Notes: generated by a model from the sequence alone, not told the origin. 64,000 nucleotides of DNA from Neobacillus sp. PS3-40 (GCF_030915485.1 NZ_CP133266.1:1364001-1428000); one strand, 5' to 3'; counted from the first letter of the stretch, positions 37,014-47,470 are shown. Numbers and translations are program-made.

Positions 37014-39761
37014 ATGATTAAAAACAAGCAATTATTAATTGAAAAAGTAAAATCTGCATTTAACTTGATTACACATAAAAAAACTGTGAAAAGCGCCCGA
37101 ATTACATATCAGGTTATTTGGAGTCTTTTTCTTATCTTTGTTATAGTACTCATACTTGGCGGTTCTTTCGGAGCCGGAGTAGGGGCAGGCTACTTTGCCT
37201 CACTTGTAAAAGATGAACCTATTCGTTCTTATAGCAGCATGAAAAAAGATATTTATAACTACACAGAAACATCAGATTTTTATTATTCAAATAATGTGTA
37301 CCTTGGTAAGCTTCGTTCAGACCTTGAACGTGAAGAAGTGAAACTTGATCAAGTATCCGGTTATTTGGTAAAAGCTGTAGTTGCAACAGAGGATGAATAC
37401 TTTTATCAACATAAGGGTGTTGTCCCGAAATCAATTTTTCGTGCTGTTTTCCAAGAAGTCACAAATTCATCCGTTCAAACTGGGGGAAGCACATTAACTC
37501 AGCAATTAATTAAAAACCAAATCTTAACTAACGAAGTTTCCTTCCAAAGAAAAGCAAATGAAATTTTACTCGCACTTCGATTAGAGAAATTCTTTACAAA
37601 AAAGGAAATCCTCGAAGCTTACTTAAACGTTTCCACATTCGGACGAAATTCATCTGGACGCAATATTGCTGGAGTTCAATCAGCTGCAAAGGGGCTTTTT
37701 GGAAAAGATGCTAAGCAATTAACATTACCTGAAGCCGCGTTTATTGCTGGACTTCCACAAAGTCCTTTTGGTTATACTCCCTTTACTAGGGAGGGTAAAC
37801 TAAAGAATAATCTTCAGCCTGGTATTTCAAGAATGAAAGTGGTTTTGAAAAGAATGGCTGACGGAGGATATATTACTACAAACCAATACAAAACTGCTGT
37901 GGCCTATGACATAACAAAGGACTTTATATCACCTAGGGTCAATCCTGTCGAAAAGTATCCATGGCTAACTTTTGAAATTGAAAAGCGATCTGCAGAAGTG
38001 CTTGCAACTGTGTTAGCTGAAAAAGATGGAATCACAGAGAAGGTCTTAAAAAAGGATAATAAGCTTTATAATAATTATCTTACCTTAGCAAATCATGATC
38101 TTCATCAAAAAGGCTATGAGATTCATACTACGATTGATAAAGATATTTATGATGCTATGCAAAAAGCAAAGGATCACTATCCATATTTTGGTCCTGATAA
38201 GGAACAAATAACAAAAGATCCAGAAACAGGTGAAAAAATAACTGTTATGGAGCCTGTCGAAGTGGGAGCAATGTTGATTGAAAATAAAACAGGGAAAATC
38301 ATTAGCTTTGTTGGTGGAAGGGATTATAAAAAGCAACAGTTGAACCATGCAACAAGCTCGATAAGACAAAATGGATCAACCATGAAACCCTTACTCGTTT
38401 ATGGGCCTGCTTTTGAGCTTGGTAAAGCTTCACCAGGAACCCCGTTACCAGACGTTGCATTAAAGCTTAATCCAGCTGATCCAAGTAACCCTTGGCCACA
38501 CAATTATGACCTAAGATATAGTGGAATCGTTTCGGCTAGGGTGGCTCTCACGAAGTCAATTAATGTTCCAGCTGTAAAGCTCTATAAAGACATTATGGCC
38601 TTGCATCCTACAAAATATCTTGAAAAGATGGGATTTACATCATTGATTAATGATGATTATACTAACCCTTCAACAGCTATAGGATCTTTAAAGAATGGGG
38701 TTACAGTTGAGGAAAACACCAATGCTTTTAGTACGTTTGCAAATGATGGAAAATTTATTGATGCGTATTTAATTGATAAAATTGTCGATAAACATGGGAA
38801 AGTAGTCTATCAACATCAAGTAAAGCCTGTCACTGTGTTCACCCCACAAACATCCTTTTTAACACTTGATATGATGAGAGATGTTATAAAAAAAGGAACG
38901 GCTGCCGGTATTAATGGAAGATTAAAATTCCATACAGATTGGGCTGGAAAAACAGGTACAGGTAACCAGTATATTGATTCTTGGTTTGTAGCTACAAATC
39001 CTAATGTAACATTTGGCATTTGGACTGGCTATGATACTCCAAAATCTTTGCAGGCACGCGGGAATTTAACTTATAGCCAAAGAACAAACAATCTTTGGGT
39101 GGATCTAATTAATGCCGCCTATACCGTTAAACCTACTTTAATTGATCCAAAAGGAACATTTAAAATGCCGAGTGGAATTGTTCGAAGATCCATTTGTTCT
39201 GTTTCAGGCCTGCTCCCATCAAAGGCTTGCTCACAGGCGGGGTTGATCGCGAGTGATTACTTCAACGCTAAATATGTTCCCACAAAAATAGATGATAGCT
39301 TAACTTATGGAAAATTCGTCCAAATTGGGGATAAGAAATACTTAGCAATGGCTAAAACACCGGCAGATTTTGCCCAACAAGGACTAATTTTAAATCCCGA
39401 TTTCATTACAAGAATGGTTGGGAAAAATTTCAACGATTATAGTCAACTCATTCCAAAAAAAGATCAATGGGGCAAGATTTTAGTTCCAAGCGCAGAAATA
39501 AAAGAAAACGGAAAAACACCTTCGGCTGTTGGTTTAACTAATACTGGGGATGTATTAAAATGGTCTGCAGTGCCTGAAAGCGATGTAATTGGTTATCGGG
39601 TTTACACTTCTGGTATACTTTCAACCCGAGTGGAAAGTATAAAAAGTGGCTCGAATTTATCTTTTACCGCTCCAAATGGTACTTATTATGTTACAACAGT
39701 GGATATTGCTGGAAATGAATCCCCACCCTCTAACCAGATTGTGATTGGAAGCGCTCATTAA
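37014..39761 (+). CDS. Class A penicillin-binding protein (GT51 + transpeptidase)
   Basis: A 915-aa bifunctional peptidoglycan synthase. Order: cytoplasmic tail, one membrane helix (residues about 35-60), glycosyltransferase domain (about 85-280) with ATEDEYFYQHKG, TGGSTLTQQLIKNQ and RKANEILLALRLE, transpeptidase domain (about 370-730) with the active Ser in NGSTMKPLLVYG, TKSINVPAV (SxN) and WAGKTGTGNQ (KTG), then a C-terminal tail (about 830-912) like a fibronectin type III domain (VPESDVIGYRVYTSG ... NGTYYVTTVDIAGNESPPSN). The start ATG at 37014 follows AAGGGGG. It lies between tyrS and acuA, where B. subtilis has acsA. Which Bacillus PBP it equals is uncertain. Confidence 0.93.
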   Translation: MIKNKQLLIEKVKSAFNLITHKKTVKSARITYQVIWSLFLIFVIVLILGGSFGAGVGAGYFASLVKDEPIRSYSSMKKDIYNYTETSDFYYSNNVYLGKLRSDLEREEVKLDQVSGYLVKAVVATEDEYFYQHKGVVPKSIFRAVFQEVTNSSVQTGGSTLTQQLIKNQILTNEVSFQRKANEILLALRLEKFFTKKEILEAYLNVSTFGRNSSGRNIAGVQSAAKGLFGKDAKQLTLPEAAFIAGLPQSPFGYTPFTREGKLKNNLQPGISRMKVVLKRMADGGYITTNQYKTAVAYDITKDFISPRVNPVEKYPWLTFEIEKRSAEVLATVLAEKDGITEKVLKKDNKLYNNYLTLANHDLHQKGYEIHTTIDKDIYDAMQKAKDHYPYFGPDKEQITKDPETGEKITVMEPVEVGAMLIENKTGKIISFVGGRDYKKQQLNHATSSIRQNGSTMKPLLVYGPAFELGKASPGTPLPDVALKLNPADPSNPWPHNYDLRYSGIVSARVALTKSINVPAVKLYKDIMALHPTKYLEKMGFTSLINDDYTNPSTAIGSLKNGVTVEENTNAFSTFANDGKFIDAYLIDKIVDKHGKVVYQHQVKPVTVFTPQTSFLTLDMMRDVIKKGTAAGINGRLKFHTDWAGKTGTGNQYIDSWFVATNPNVTFGIWTGYDTPKSLQARGNLTYSQRTNNLWVDLINAAYTVKPTLIDPKGTFKMPSGIVRRSICSVSGLLPSKACSQAGLIASDYFNAKYVPTKIDDSLTYGKFVQIGDKKYLAMAKTPADFAQQGLILNPDFITRMVGKNFNDYSQLIPKKDQWGKILVPSAEIKENGKTPSAVGLTNTGDVLKWSAVPESDVIGYRVYTSGILSTRVESIKSGSNLSFTAPNGTYYVTTVDIAGNESPPSNQIVIGSAH

Positions 39762-39780
39762 TATTCTAATAACCGATGAC

Positions 39781-39811
39781 AGAAAAAGGCCGATATTTTC
39801 GGCCTTTTTCT
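39781..39811 (+). terminator. Terminator of the PBP gene
   Basis: AGAAAAAGGCCGA and TCGGCCTTTTTCT pair perfectly around a 5-base loop, 20 bases after the stop codon. Confidence 0.88.
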
Positions 39812-39875
39812 GAGTTCTTATGAATGGAATTCAGAAATAATGTATTTTAAAATAGTACCAAAACAGAAAGTTTTG

Positions 39876-39889
39876 TGAAAGCGCTTTAA
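39876..39889 (+). promoter_or_regulatory. cre-like CcpA site upstream of acuA
   Basis: TGAAAGCGCTTTAA matches the cre consensus TGWAARCGYTWNCW except for A in place of the final C. It overlaps the likely -35 position of the acuA promoter, so CcpA would repress. In B. subtilis the acsA/acuABC region is under CcpA control. Confidence 0.65.
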
Positions 39890-39905
39890 AACAAAGAGAT
39901 TTATG

Positions 39906-39911
39906 TATAAT
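39906..39911 (+). promoter_or_regulatory. -10 element of the acuABC promoter
   Basis: TATAAT preceded by ATG, 17 bases after the centre of the cre-like site's 3' half. The transcript would start near 39918 and so would carry repeat copy 6 as its leader. Confidence 0.55.
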
Positions 39912-39922
39912 AGAATTAATTT

Positions 39923-40027
39923 AATAAAGAAAACTCGCCGATTGGCGAGCCCCTAAGGGCGATGATAGAGGCGTAGTTGCACTTATGCGCTAGCAGAATT
40001 TATGGATATAAATTCTGCTTAGCTAAA
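39923..40027 (+). repeat. Dispersed TAAAG repeat, copy 6 (fullest copy)
   Basis: Contains every part of the family: TAAAGAAAA, stem CTCGCC/GGCGAG, stem GCCC/GGGC around CTAA, the GGCGTAGTTGCACTTATGCGC block, the perfect 9-bp stem AGAATTTAT/ATAAATTCT around GGAT, and the end TTAGCTAAA. It lies between the acuA -10 element and the acuA ribosome binding site. Confidence 0.85.
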
Positions 40028-40046
40028 CAAAACAGGAGGTGATTGA

Positions 40047-40676
40047 ATGGAACATCAAAAAGCGTTTAATACGAAAGAATTAACAACCCCTCAAGGAAAA
40101 CTAATCATCGAAGGTCCAATTTCTCCTGAAAAACTAGCTAGCTTTGAATTTCATAAAGACCTTATTGCCTTTCGTCCACCCGCTAAGCAGCATCAGGCAC
40201 TCATTGGTATTGCCAAGCTTGATGAAGGAAGAATTATTATTGCTAGAAATGGTCATACAATCGTTGGTTATGTTACTTACCTTTACCCTGATCCACTCGA
40301 AAGATGGTCAGAAGGTAATATGAATAATTTAATTGAATTAGGTGCTATTGAAGTAATTCCTGAATTTAGAGGTTGTACTGTTGGAAAAAATCTCCTTCTA
40401 GTATCAATGCTGGATCCCGCAATGGAAGATTATATTATTATCACAACCGAGTATTATTGGCACTGGGATTTAAAAGGAACAGGCTTAAATATCTGGGAGT
40501 ATCGGAAAGTTATGGAGAAAATGATGAATGCCGGAGGGCTGGAATGGTATGCGACCGATGATCCTGAAATTTGCTCACACCCTGCAAACTGCTTAATGGT
40601 CAGAATCGGAAAAAATATCGACAATGAATCTATTCAAAAGTTGGACCGACTTCGTTTTAAGAAACGATATATGTAG
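40047..40676 (+). CDS. acuA: AcuA, protein acetyltransferase
   Basis: A 209-aa GNAT-fold enzyme (210 aa in B. subtilis) that acetylates the catalytic Lys of acetyl-CoA synthetase and inactivates it. The acetyl-CoA-binding segment is ELGAIEVIPEFRGCTVGKNLL (Q/R-x-x-G-x-G/K). The start ATG follows AGGAGGTG. It is first in acuABC, preceded by a cre-like site and repeat copy 6. No acsA lies next to it here. Confidence 0.95.
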   Translation: MEHQKAFNTKELTTPQGKLIIEGPISPEKLASFEFHKDLIAFRPPAKQHQALIGIAKLDEGRIIIARNGHTIVGYVTYLYPDPLERWSEGNMNNLIELGAIEVIPEFRGCTVGKNLLLVSMLDPAMEDYIIITTEYYWHWDLKGTGLNIWEYRKVMEKMMNAGGLEWYATDDPEICSHPANCLMVRIGKNIDNESIQKLDRLRFKKRYM

Positions 40677-40830
40677 CTTAAACACGTTCTTCTCGTACGA
40701 AGAATCATCTACTCCATTTACAAAACTAACATAATAAGGCGGTGTGAGCAGAGCTTATCTTCACTCAATTCATAGTGAAAAAAGGATTTTTTTGCAACGC
40801 TCCGCTCCTTTTCCAAAGGGGGATTTTCAA

Positions 40831-41478
40831 ATGATAGTAGAAGAAATCATGAAAACAAAGGTTTCAACACTTTTTCCGACCAATACGATTGCAGATGCTA
40901 TCCACTTAATGCGTTCAAAAAAAATTCGACATATCCCCATCATAAATACAGAAGAACATCTAGTTGGACTTGTCACATCGAGTCGCATTCGAAACGCAAC
41001 TCCGTCTATTTTCCATGCTAATGAGCATTTAGAAGATTTACAGAAACCGCTTGAAGCGATTATGAGAACCGATATTTATACAGGTCATCCCCTAGATTTT
41101 GTTGAAGAGGTTGCTGGGCTTTTTTACGAACATCACATTAGTTGTCTTCCGATCATAAAAGATAAAAAACTAATAGGAATTATTACTGAAACAGATTTAT
41201 TAAGAACAATGGTAGAGTTAACAGGCGCTCATCAACCGGGTTCGCAAATTGATGTAAAGGTTCCTAATATTTCAGGAGTTCTATGTGAGATAGCTGGTAT
41301 TATCCGAAACCGAAAAGCGAATATACTTAGCGTTCTCGTTTACCCAGACAAACAGGATGAACATTATAAAATTTTAGTTATTAGGGTGCAAATGATGAAC
41401 CCTATTGGATTAATAGAAGACCTTAAACAAGCAGGTTATCATGTGCTTTGGCCAAATCTCCCGGGGATTTCACAATGA
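40831..41478 (+). CDS. acuB: AcuB, CBS-ACT domain protein
   Basis: A 215-aa protein: a CBS pair (residues about 1-135, [21 protein letters not shown] ... [24 protein letters not shown]) and a C-terminal ACT domain (about 140-212, [26 protein letters not shown]). AcuB is required for acetoin/butanediol use in B. subtilis, but its molecular role is unsettled. I start it at the ATG at 40831 after AAAGGGGGA; the longer frame adds 29 unconserved residues. It overlaps acuC by four bases. Confidence 0.93.
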   Translation: MIVEEIMKTKVSTLFPTNTIADAIHLMRSKKIRHIPIINTEEHLVGLVTSSRIRNATPSIFHANEHLEDLQKPLEAIMRTDIYTGHPLDFVEEVAGLFYEHHISCLPIIKDKKLIGIITETDLLRTMVELTGAHQPGSQIDVKVPNISGVLCEIAGIIRNRKANILSVLVYPDKQDEHYKILVIRVQMMNPIGLIEDLKQAGYHVLWPNLPGISQ

Positions 41479-42647
41479 AAAAAGACTGTGCTTTTATTTT
41501 CTCTGATGAACTATTGAAATATAAATTTAGCAAACATCATCCCTTCAATCAATTTCGGCTGGAACTAACAGTAGATTTGTTAAAACGACTAAACGCATTA
41601 GATCCACTGGCAGTCCTTCCTCCAAGGATAGCTACAGACGAAGAACTTTGTTTAATCCATGATCCTATCTATATTGAAGCAGTTAAAAAGGCCGGGCGCG
41701 GGATACTTCCAAATGAAATAGCCGGAAACTATGGTTTGGGATCAGAAGATACTCCAATATTCCCCAATATGCATGAGGCGAGTTCAATCCTTGTTGGTGG
41801 AACATTAACTGCAGTAGATCAAGTAATGACAGGAAAGGCCATTCATGCACTTCACCTTGGCGGTGGGTTACATCACGGCTTTCGTGGAAAAGCATCCGGA
41901 TTTTGTATATATAATGATAGCTCCGTTGCAATCAAATATCTTCAAAACAAATACCATGCACGAGTGCTCTATGTTGATACGGATGCCCATCATGGTGATG
42001 GTGTTCAATGGTCTTTTTATGATGATCCGAATGTATGCACCTTATCTATCCACGAAACAGGAAGATATTTATTTCCGGGAACTGGGAATGTTACAGAAAG
42101 AGGCCAAGGAAAAGGATATGGATATTCTTTTAATCTTCCTGTTGATGCTTTTACCGAGGATGAATCATGGCTCTTTACGTATAGAAATGCGTTGATAGAG
42201 GTTGCCGAATTCTTTCAACCAGATGTAATTCTTACCCAAAATGGGGCAGATTCACATTATTATGATCCATTGACACATTTATCGGCAACAATGAAGATCT
42301 ACAGGGAAATTCCAAAACTTGCCCATGAAATTGCACATCTTTATTGTGGGGGAAAGTGGGTTGCGGTTGGCGGCGGTGGGTATGATATTTGGAGGGTTGT
42401 TCCGAGGGCATGGGCGCTCATATGGTTAGAAATGACCGAAAATCCAAACAGCTTTGGCCATTTACCTTCAGATTGGATTGATCATTGGCAAAAAATTGCG
42501 CCAGTCGATCTTCCGACAGAATGGGATGACCCAGATCATTTATACCCTCATATTCCCCGGAAGGAAGAAATCACTGAAAAAAATGCAATAACACTCGAAA
42601 AGGCTCTTTTTCCTATTCGAAATCAACAAGACCAAAAAAAAGAATAG
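41475..42647 (+). CDS. acuC: AcuC, class I/II-type protein deacetylase
   Basis: A 390-aa arginase/deacetylase-fold enzyme that removes the acetyl group added by AcuA. Active-site motifs: [40 protein letters not shown] (zinc-binding Asp and His), [15 protein letters not shown] and [16 protein letters not shown]. The start at 41475 is the ATGA overlap with acuB. motP/motS, which follow in B. subtilis, are absent, so ccpA comes next. Confidence 0.95.
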   Translation: MKKDCAFIFSDELLKYKFSKHHPFNQFRLELTVDLLKRLNALDPLAVLPPRIATDEELCLIHDPIYIEAVKKAGRGILPNEIAGNYGLGSEDTPIFPNMHEASSILVGGTLTAVDQVMTGKAIHALHLGGGLHHGFRGKASGFCIYNDSSVAIKYLQNKYHARVLYVDTDAHHGDGVQWSFYDDPNVCTLSIHETGRYLFPGTGNVTERGQGKGYGYSFNLPVDAFTEDESWLFTYRNALIEVAEFFQPDVILTQNGADSHYYDPLTHLSATMKIYREIPKLAHEIAHLYCGGKWVAVGGGGYDIWRVVPRAWALIWLEMTENPNSFGHLPSDWIDHWQKIAPVDLPTEWDDPDHLYPHIPRKEEITEKNAITLEKALFPIRNQQDQKKE

Positions 42648-42658
42648 GTATTCCAAAT

Positions 42659-42683
42659 AGGGCCGTACCAAATGGTAGGCCCT
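42659..42683. terminator. Hairpin between acuC and ccpA
   Basis: AGGGCC-g-TACCA and TGGTA-GGCCCT pair over 11 bp between the convergent acuC and ccpA. There is no clear T-run on either side, so termination is uncertain. Confidence 0.5.
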
Positions 42684-42710
42684 GCTAAGTTAGTTCAAAA
42701 GGCAGTATAC

Positions 42711-43718
42711 TTATTTTGTAGATTGACGATGTTCGATTCGATGCGGTAAAACAACAATGTTTTCTGATACATTTTCTTTATTCATCAGCTTCGTAAGTAA
42801 GCGCATGGCTACTGCTCCAATGTCGTACAATGGTTGAACAATAGTTGTTAGCTGTGGCCGAACCATTAATGAAAGACGTGTATTATCTGAAGTGATTACT
42901 TCAAAGTCTTCTGGAATATTGAAACCTTTATCTTCTGCACCATGAACGACCCCAAGAGCCATTTCATCAGATCCAACTAAGATGGCCGTCGGTCTCTCCT
43001 GACTTTCTAATAACTTATCAAAAGCCTCTAAACCAGAATCGTAAGTATAATCACCCTCGAAAACAAGATCCTCATTCAAAGGAATACCAGCATCTTTTAG
43101 TGCATTCTGATAGCCCTTAAGCTTTTTCTCTGCGTTTTTTGGCTCATGAAGTGGACCGACAACAAAGGCGATATTCTTATGCCCCTTATCTATAAATTCC
43201 TTAACCGAGTCATAAACTGCCTGCTCATAATCAATATTAACGGAAGGAATCACATTGGTCTCTTCAATGGAGCCAGCAAGTACAATCGGCACAGGAGACT
43301 TTTCAAATTCTTCCACATGCCCAGAAGTAATATTGCCTCCCATAAATACAAGACCATCGACTTGTTTTCCTAACATGGTATTTAACAAATGCAATTCCTT
43401 CTCTTTATTTTGATCGGAATTGCTTAGAATAATATTATATTTGTACATCGTAGCAATGTCTTCAATACCCCGGGCTAATTCGGCAAAGAATATGTTCGAT
43501 ATATCGGGTATTATTACTCCAACAGTTGTCGTTTTTTTACTAGCTAACCCTCTGGCAACTGCATTTGGTCGGTACCCCAGCCTATCAATGACTTCAGAGA
43601 CTTTTTTGCGTGTAACCGGTTTTACGTTTGGGTTCCCGTTCACTACTCGCGAAACCGTTGCCATTGAAACATTTGCTTCTCGTGCAACATCATATATGGT
43701 AATATTCACCTTTGACAC
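42711..43718 (-). CDS. ccpA: CcpA, catabolite control protein A
   Basis: The LacI-family master regulator of carbon catabolite control, which binds cre sites with HPr-Ser46-P. The 335-aa protein has the HTH and hinge [29 protein letters not shown] then [28 protein letters not shown], and the periplasmic-binding-protein-like core. The start ATG at 43718 follows AAGGAGAGTG. Two cre-like sites in this window (ackA, acuA) are candidate targets. Confidence 0.97.
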   Translation of the reverse strand: MSKVNITIYDVAREANVSMATVSRVVNGNPNVKPVTRKKVSEVIDRLGYRPNAVARGLASKKTTTVGVIIPDISNIFFAELARGIEDIATMYKYNIILSNSDQNKEKELHLLNTMLGKQVDGLVFMGGNITSGHVEEFEKSPVPIVLAGSIEETNVIPSVNIDYEQAVYDSVKEFIDKGHKNIAFVVGPLHEPKNAEKKLKGYQNALKDAGIPLNEDLVFEGDYTYDSGLEAFDKLLESQERPTAILVGSDEMALGVVHGAEDKGFNIPEDFEVITSDNTRLSLMVRPQLTTIVQPLYDIGAVAMRLLTKLMNKENVSENIVVLPHRIEHRQSTK

Positions 43719-43895
43719 TCTCCTTAAAACGAAACATGTTTTTCTTATTTTACGGCAGTATTCATTAACCTAATCATTTTTTCTCAAGTTTGTGAGAAAA
43801 TAAGCAATCTGCAATATTATTTAATGATACGATAAGAACCTTAATGCCGCAATCGTAATATCCACTTTTTAAACTTTCATTATGAAATGATGGAA

Positions 43896-43924
43896 AAGCC
43901 TTCTGCTATTATTGCAGAAGGCTT
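43896..43924 (-). terminator. Terminator of aroA
   Basis: AAGCCTTCTGC and GCAGAAGGCTT form a perfect 11-bp stem with a 7-base loop; TTTTCC follows on the minus strand. It separates aroA from ccpA. Confidence 0.88.
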
Positions 43925-43944
43925 AGTTCCTATCTACCTAGACA

Positions 43945-45018
43945 TTAACTTCGAACAAAATTTGAAGCAAGTATTTCATGATAAAAATGATCGAACTGTC
44001 CAAGGTCCATTTGCTGTTGTGCATCAGAAAGTGCAACAGCTGGGTCTGGATGGACTTCAGCCATCACCCCGTCAGCCCCGATTGCAAGGGCAGCCTTAGC
44101 AGTTGGAAGAAGTAGGTCCCTTCTTCCTGTTGAATGCGTAACATCAACAAAGACCGGTAAATGAGTTTCTTGTTTTAGAATCGGCACAGCAGAAATATCT
44201 AGTGTATTTCTAGTTGCCCGTTCATATGTCCTTATGCCTCGTTCACACAGAATGATCTGACCGTTTCCCTGTGCCATAATATATTCTGCTGCATTTATAA
44301 ACTCTTCTATCGTAGCTGCCATACCCCGTTTTAGTAAAATTGGCTTATTTATAGCACCTGCAGCTTTTAATAGTTCAAAATTTTGCATATTTCGGGCACC
44401 AATTTGAATAACGTCAAGGTATTCAGCAGCCATCTCAATATCAGCAGGATTTACAATTTCACTAATAACTGCCATATCGTATTCATCAGCAACACGCTTT
44501 AGAATTTTTAAACCTTCAACACCTAAACCTTGGAAATCATATGGAGAAGTTCTAGGTTTATAAGCACCTCCACGCAAGAGTTTGAGTCCTTTTTCTTTCA
44601 TATTCTTTGCAACTGTTGCTACCTGTTCATATGACTCCACTGCGCAAGGACCAAAAACAAACCTCTGCTTCCCATCTCCAATCATTTCACCTTTTACATT
44701 TACAATTGTATCTTCAGGTTTTTTCTTTCTAGAGACAAGCAGTGCTTTGCTATGATCATCCTTTTGCAAATCTAATCCTGCCTTAAAAATTTCTTTAAAG
44801 ATATGGTCAATTGTTGAACTTTCAAAAGGACCGTCGTTATGCTCCTTAATTTTGTCAAGCATCATTCTTTCCCGGACCGGATCATAGCGATATACACCTT
44901 GGCTTTCTTTTACTTGCCCTATCTCTTGAACGAGCTGGGCTCTCTCATTAATTAGCCCCAATAATTCTAGGTTAAGCTCATCAACACGTGTTCTTAATTG
45001 ATCCAACTTCTTGCTCAT
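43945..45018 (-). CDS. aroA: AroA(G), chorismate mutase / DAHP synthase
   Basis: A 357-aa bifunctional enzyme opening the shikimate pathway. Residues about 1-90 are an AroQ-type chorismate mutase that serves as the feedback-sensing domain ([30 protein letters not shown]); residues about 105-350 are the 3-deoxy-D-arabino-heptulosonate 7-phosphate synthase ([81 protein letters not shown]). This fusion is typical of Bacillus. The gene is monocistronic. Confidence 0.97.
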   Translation of the reverse strand: MSKKLDQLRTRVDELNLELLGLINERAQLVQEIGQVKESQGVYRYDPVRERMMLDKIKEHNDGPFESSTIDHIFKEIFKAGLDLQKDDHSKALLVSRKKKPEDTIVNVKGEMIGDGKQRFVFGPCAVESYEQVATVAKNMKEKGLKLLRGGAYKPRTSPYDFQGLGVEGLKILKRVADEYDMAVISEIVNPADIEMAAEYLDVIQIGARNMQNFELLKAAGAINKPILLKRGMAATIEEFINAAEYIMAQGNGQIILCERGIRTYERATRNTLDISAVPILKQETHLPVFVDVTHSTGRRDLLLPTAKAALAIGADGVMAEVHPDPAVALSDAQQQMDLGQFDHFYHEILASNFVRS

Positions 45019-45299
45019 AAATTGTCCAGTCCTTTCTTCGTTAAAGCGTTAAAGATAATGAATTTTCTAACCATTTTACACTAAATTTCAATAAAAAGCT
45101 TATAATTATACTCGAATTCAACTTTTCGCTTTCATTCTTCTTTATTGGTTCAAGAAAATATGTTACATTTTTCTATATATTAGGATTTATTATATCGGAA
45201 TTTATTTTCCTTGTCACGCATTTTTTCTTTATTAATTAAACGCTTTTAAGTATTAAAGTAAGCAATATATTTTATCCACTAGAAGAAGGTGCTTATAGT

Positions 45300-47456
45300 T
45301 TGCATGAAAGTAAAACCATTTTTGCACTCGATATTGGAACACGATCCGTTGTCGGAATAATCCTAGAAGAAACAGAAGGAAATTTTCATATTATCGATAT
45401 TTTTTCAAAAGAACATTCAGAACGTTCCATGCTTGATGGTCAAATTCACGACATCCTTTCTGTTTCAAAAATTATTATTGAAATTAAGGAAGAACTAGAA
45501 AAAAAGTATGGACCGCTTCATAAAGTTTGTGTAGCTGCAGCCGGTAGATCATTGAAAACAGAAAAGGCTGAAGCCACCGTAAAGATAAACAGGAAACCAA
45601 TGCTCCAAAAGCAAGATATTCTTCATCTTGAATTAAGTGCTGTTCAAAACGCACAAGCAAGTGTTGCTGAAAAACATTTTGATAAAAGTCAATTTTATTA
45701 TTGTGTTGGCTATTCCGTCTTATACTATCGACTTGATGGCGAGGAAATAGGAAATTTAATCGACCAACAAGGCGATGAAGCTTCAGTCGAAATCATTGCA
45801 ACGTTCTTACCCAAGGTTGTGGTGGAATCACTCATCGCAGCACTAAGTAGGGCAGGATTGGAAATGGAAGCATTGACGCTTGAGCCAATAGCTGCCATCA
45901 ATGTCCTTATCCCGCAATCGATGCGGAGATTAAATGTGGCATTGGTTGATATTGGGGCAGGTACCTCTGATATTGCATTAACTGACATGGGTACAATTAT
46001 TGCTTATGGAATGGTTCCAGTGGCTGGTGATGAAATTACTGAAGAGATTAGTGAACAATTTTTATTAGACTTTCCTCTTGCTGAAAAAGCAAAAAGAGAA
46101 CTCATTGAAAATGAAACGGTAACAATTACCGATATTCTTGGATTTGAAACAGAGATAGCAAAGGACGAGATGATCAAACAAATCTCACCTGCCTTAAATC
46201 ATCTTGCAAACTCCATTTGTAGTGAAATTTTACGTTTAAATAACAATCATTCACCTAAAGCAGTTATGCTTGTCGGGGGTGGAAGTCTTACCCCGGAATT
46301 ACCTATACGAGTGGCAAACCTTCTGCAACTTCCTGTTAATCGGGTGGCAATCAGAGGTATTGATGCTATCTCTTCTCTAACCATTGCTGAGCATATCCAT
46401 CGAGGGCCCGAGCTTGTGACACCTATAGGAATTGCAATTGCTGCCCATAACACACCTGTTCAGTATGTTACAGTTACTGTAAATGAACAGCCTATCCGTC
46501 TTTTCGAAGTAAAAAGTCTTACGGTCGGGGATTGTCTTCTTGCGGCAGGCATAAAAATGAACAAGCTTTATGGAAAACCTGGGATGGCAAAAATAGTTTC
46601 GTTAAACAACAAAATGATTACGATTCCTGGTAAATTAGGTGACCCTCCAAGGATCTTAAAAAATGGACAGCCTATTGTACTAGACGATTTAGTTAAAAAT
46701 GGGGATCAAATTTTTGTTGAAAAGGGAAACGATGGCATGGAAACGATGCTGCAAATAGGAGATTTAATCGATCATTTACCAACCCTAAAAATTACACTTA
46801 ATAATAATGACATCGATGTCACTTCCGAAATTTTATGTAATGGCGTAAAAGCTACTAAAGAAAAGATGCTTGAGGATCGAGACGAAATTCTTGTTATGCT
46901 TCCTAAGACAATTGAAGATATTCTTATGTCTGTGAATCCCGATCTACTAGTAGAATTGGAACCGTTCAAACTCCATATAAATGGAGTGGTTATAGATTTT
47001 TCTTCTTTAAATGGGAAAGCTTTTCTCAATGGAGAGGAGGTCAATAAACAGACCGTTATTACCCAATTCGATCAAATTTTGATAACAAGTAAAGAAAAAT
47101 TAACTGTCGGAAAACTAGATGAGCTTAAACAAATTAAACTAAATTACAGTATCCCTGTCTTTTTTAATGATCAAAAAGTAATTTTAACGCAAAAGGTAGC
47201 AGAGGTTTCGAGAGAGGGACATATTCTTTTAGACAGTGATCAATTGTTTAATGGGGACAAAGTCACTATTGATCAGAAAGAATCTGAGCCATTCATTTTT
47301 CAAGATTTATTTAAACATGTTGAAATTGAAATGCCTACAAACGCAAAAGGTACCTATGTCTTACTAAAAAACAATGATCACACCACTTTCTATGATTCAA
47401 TCGCCCCTGGAGACGATTTAAAGATTGTCTGGCCATTGGTCCAAGAAATATACTAA
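45300..47456 (+). CDS. FtsA-like actin-fold protein with long C-terminal extension
   Basis: A 718-aa protein. Residues about 1-365 resemble FtsA: nucleotide-binding FALDIGTRSVVGIILEE, an SHS2-like insertion, VALVDIGAGTSDIALTDMG and VMLVGGGSLTPELP. The last ~350 residues are not part of normal FtsA (about 420-440 aa). They contain several strand-rich modules of the pattern N-G-x-x-...-D-x-I-x-[IV], e.g. LKNGQPIVLDDLVKNGDQIFV, CNGVKATKEKMLEDRDEILV and LNGEEVNKQTVITQFDQILI, suggesting tandem beta-grasp-like repeats (my inference). The start is TTG at 45300 after AGAAGGTG. No FtsA-type C-terminal amphipathic helix is evident. It is monocistronic beside the division genes of the region; function unknown. 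Confidence 0.85.
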   Translation: MHESKTIFALDIGTRSVVGIILEETEGNFHIIDIFSKEHSERSMLDGQIHDILSVSKIIIEIKEELEKKYGPLHKVCVAAAGRSLKTEKAEATVKINRKPMLQKQDILHLELSAVQNAQASVAEKHFDKSQFYYCVGYSVLYYRLDGEEIGNLIDQQGDEASVEIIATFLPKVVVESLIAALSRAGLEMEALTLEPIAAINVLIPQSMRRLNVALVDIGAGTSDIALTDMGTIIAYGMVPVAGDEITEEISEQFLLDFPLAEKAKRELIENETVTITDILGFETEIAKDEMIKQISPALNHLANSICSEILRLNNNHSPKAVMLVGGGSLTPELPIRVANLLQLPVNRVAIRGIDAISSLTIAEHIHRGPELVTPIGIAIAAHNTPVQYVTVTVNEQPIRLFEVKSLTVGDCLLAAGIKMNKLYGKPGMAKIVSLNNKMITIPGKLGDPPRILKNGQPIVLDDLVKNGDQIFVEKGNDGMETMLQIGDLIDHLPTLKITLNNNDIDVTSEILCNGVKATKEKMLEDRDEILVMLPKTIEDILMSVNPDLLVELEPFKLHINGVVIDFSSLNGKAFLNGEEVNKQTVITQFDQILITSKEKLTVGKLDELKQIKLNYSIPVFFNDQKVILTQKVAEVSREGHILLDSDQLFNGDKVTIDQKESEPFIFQDLFKHVEIEMPTNAKGTYVLLKNNDHTTFYDSIAPGDDLKIVWPLVQEIY

Positions 47457-47470
47457 AAACTGATAGAACA

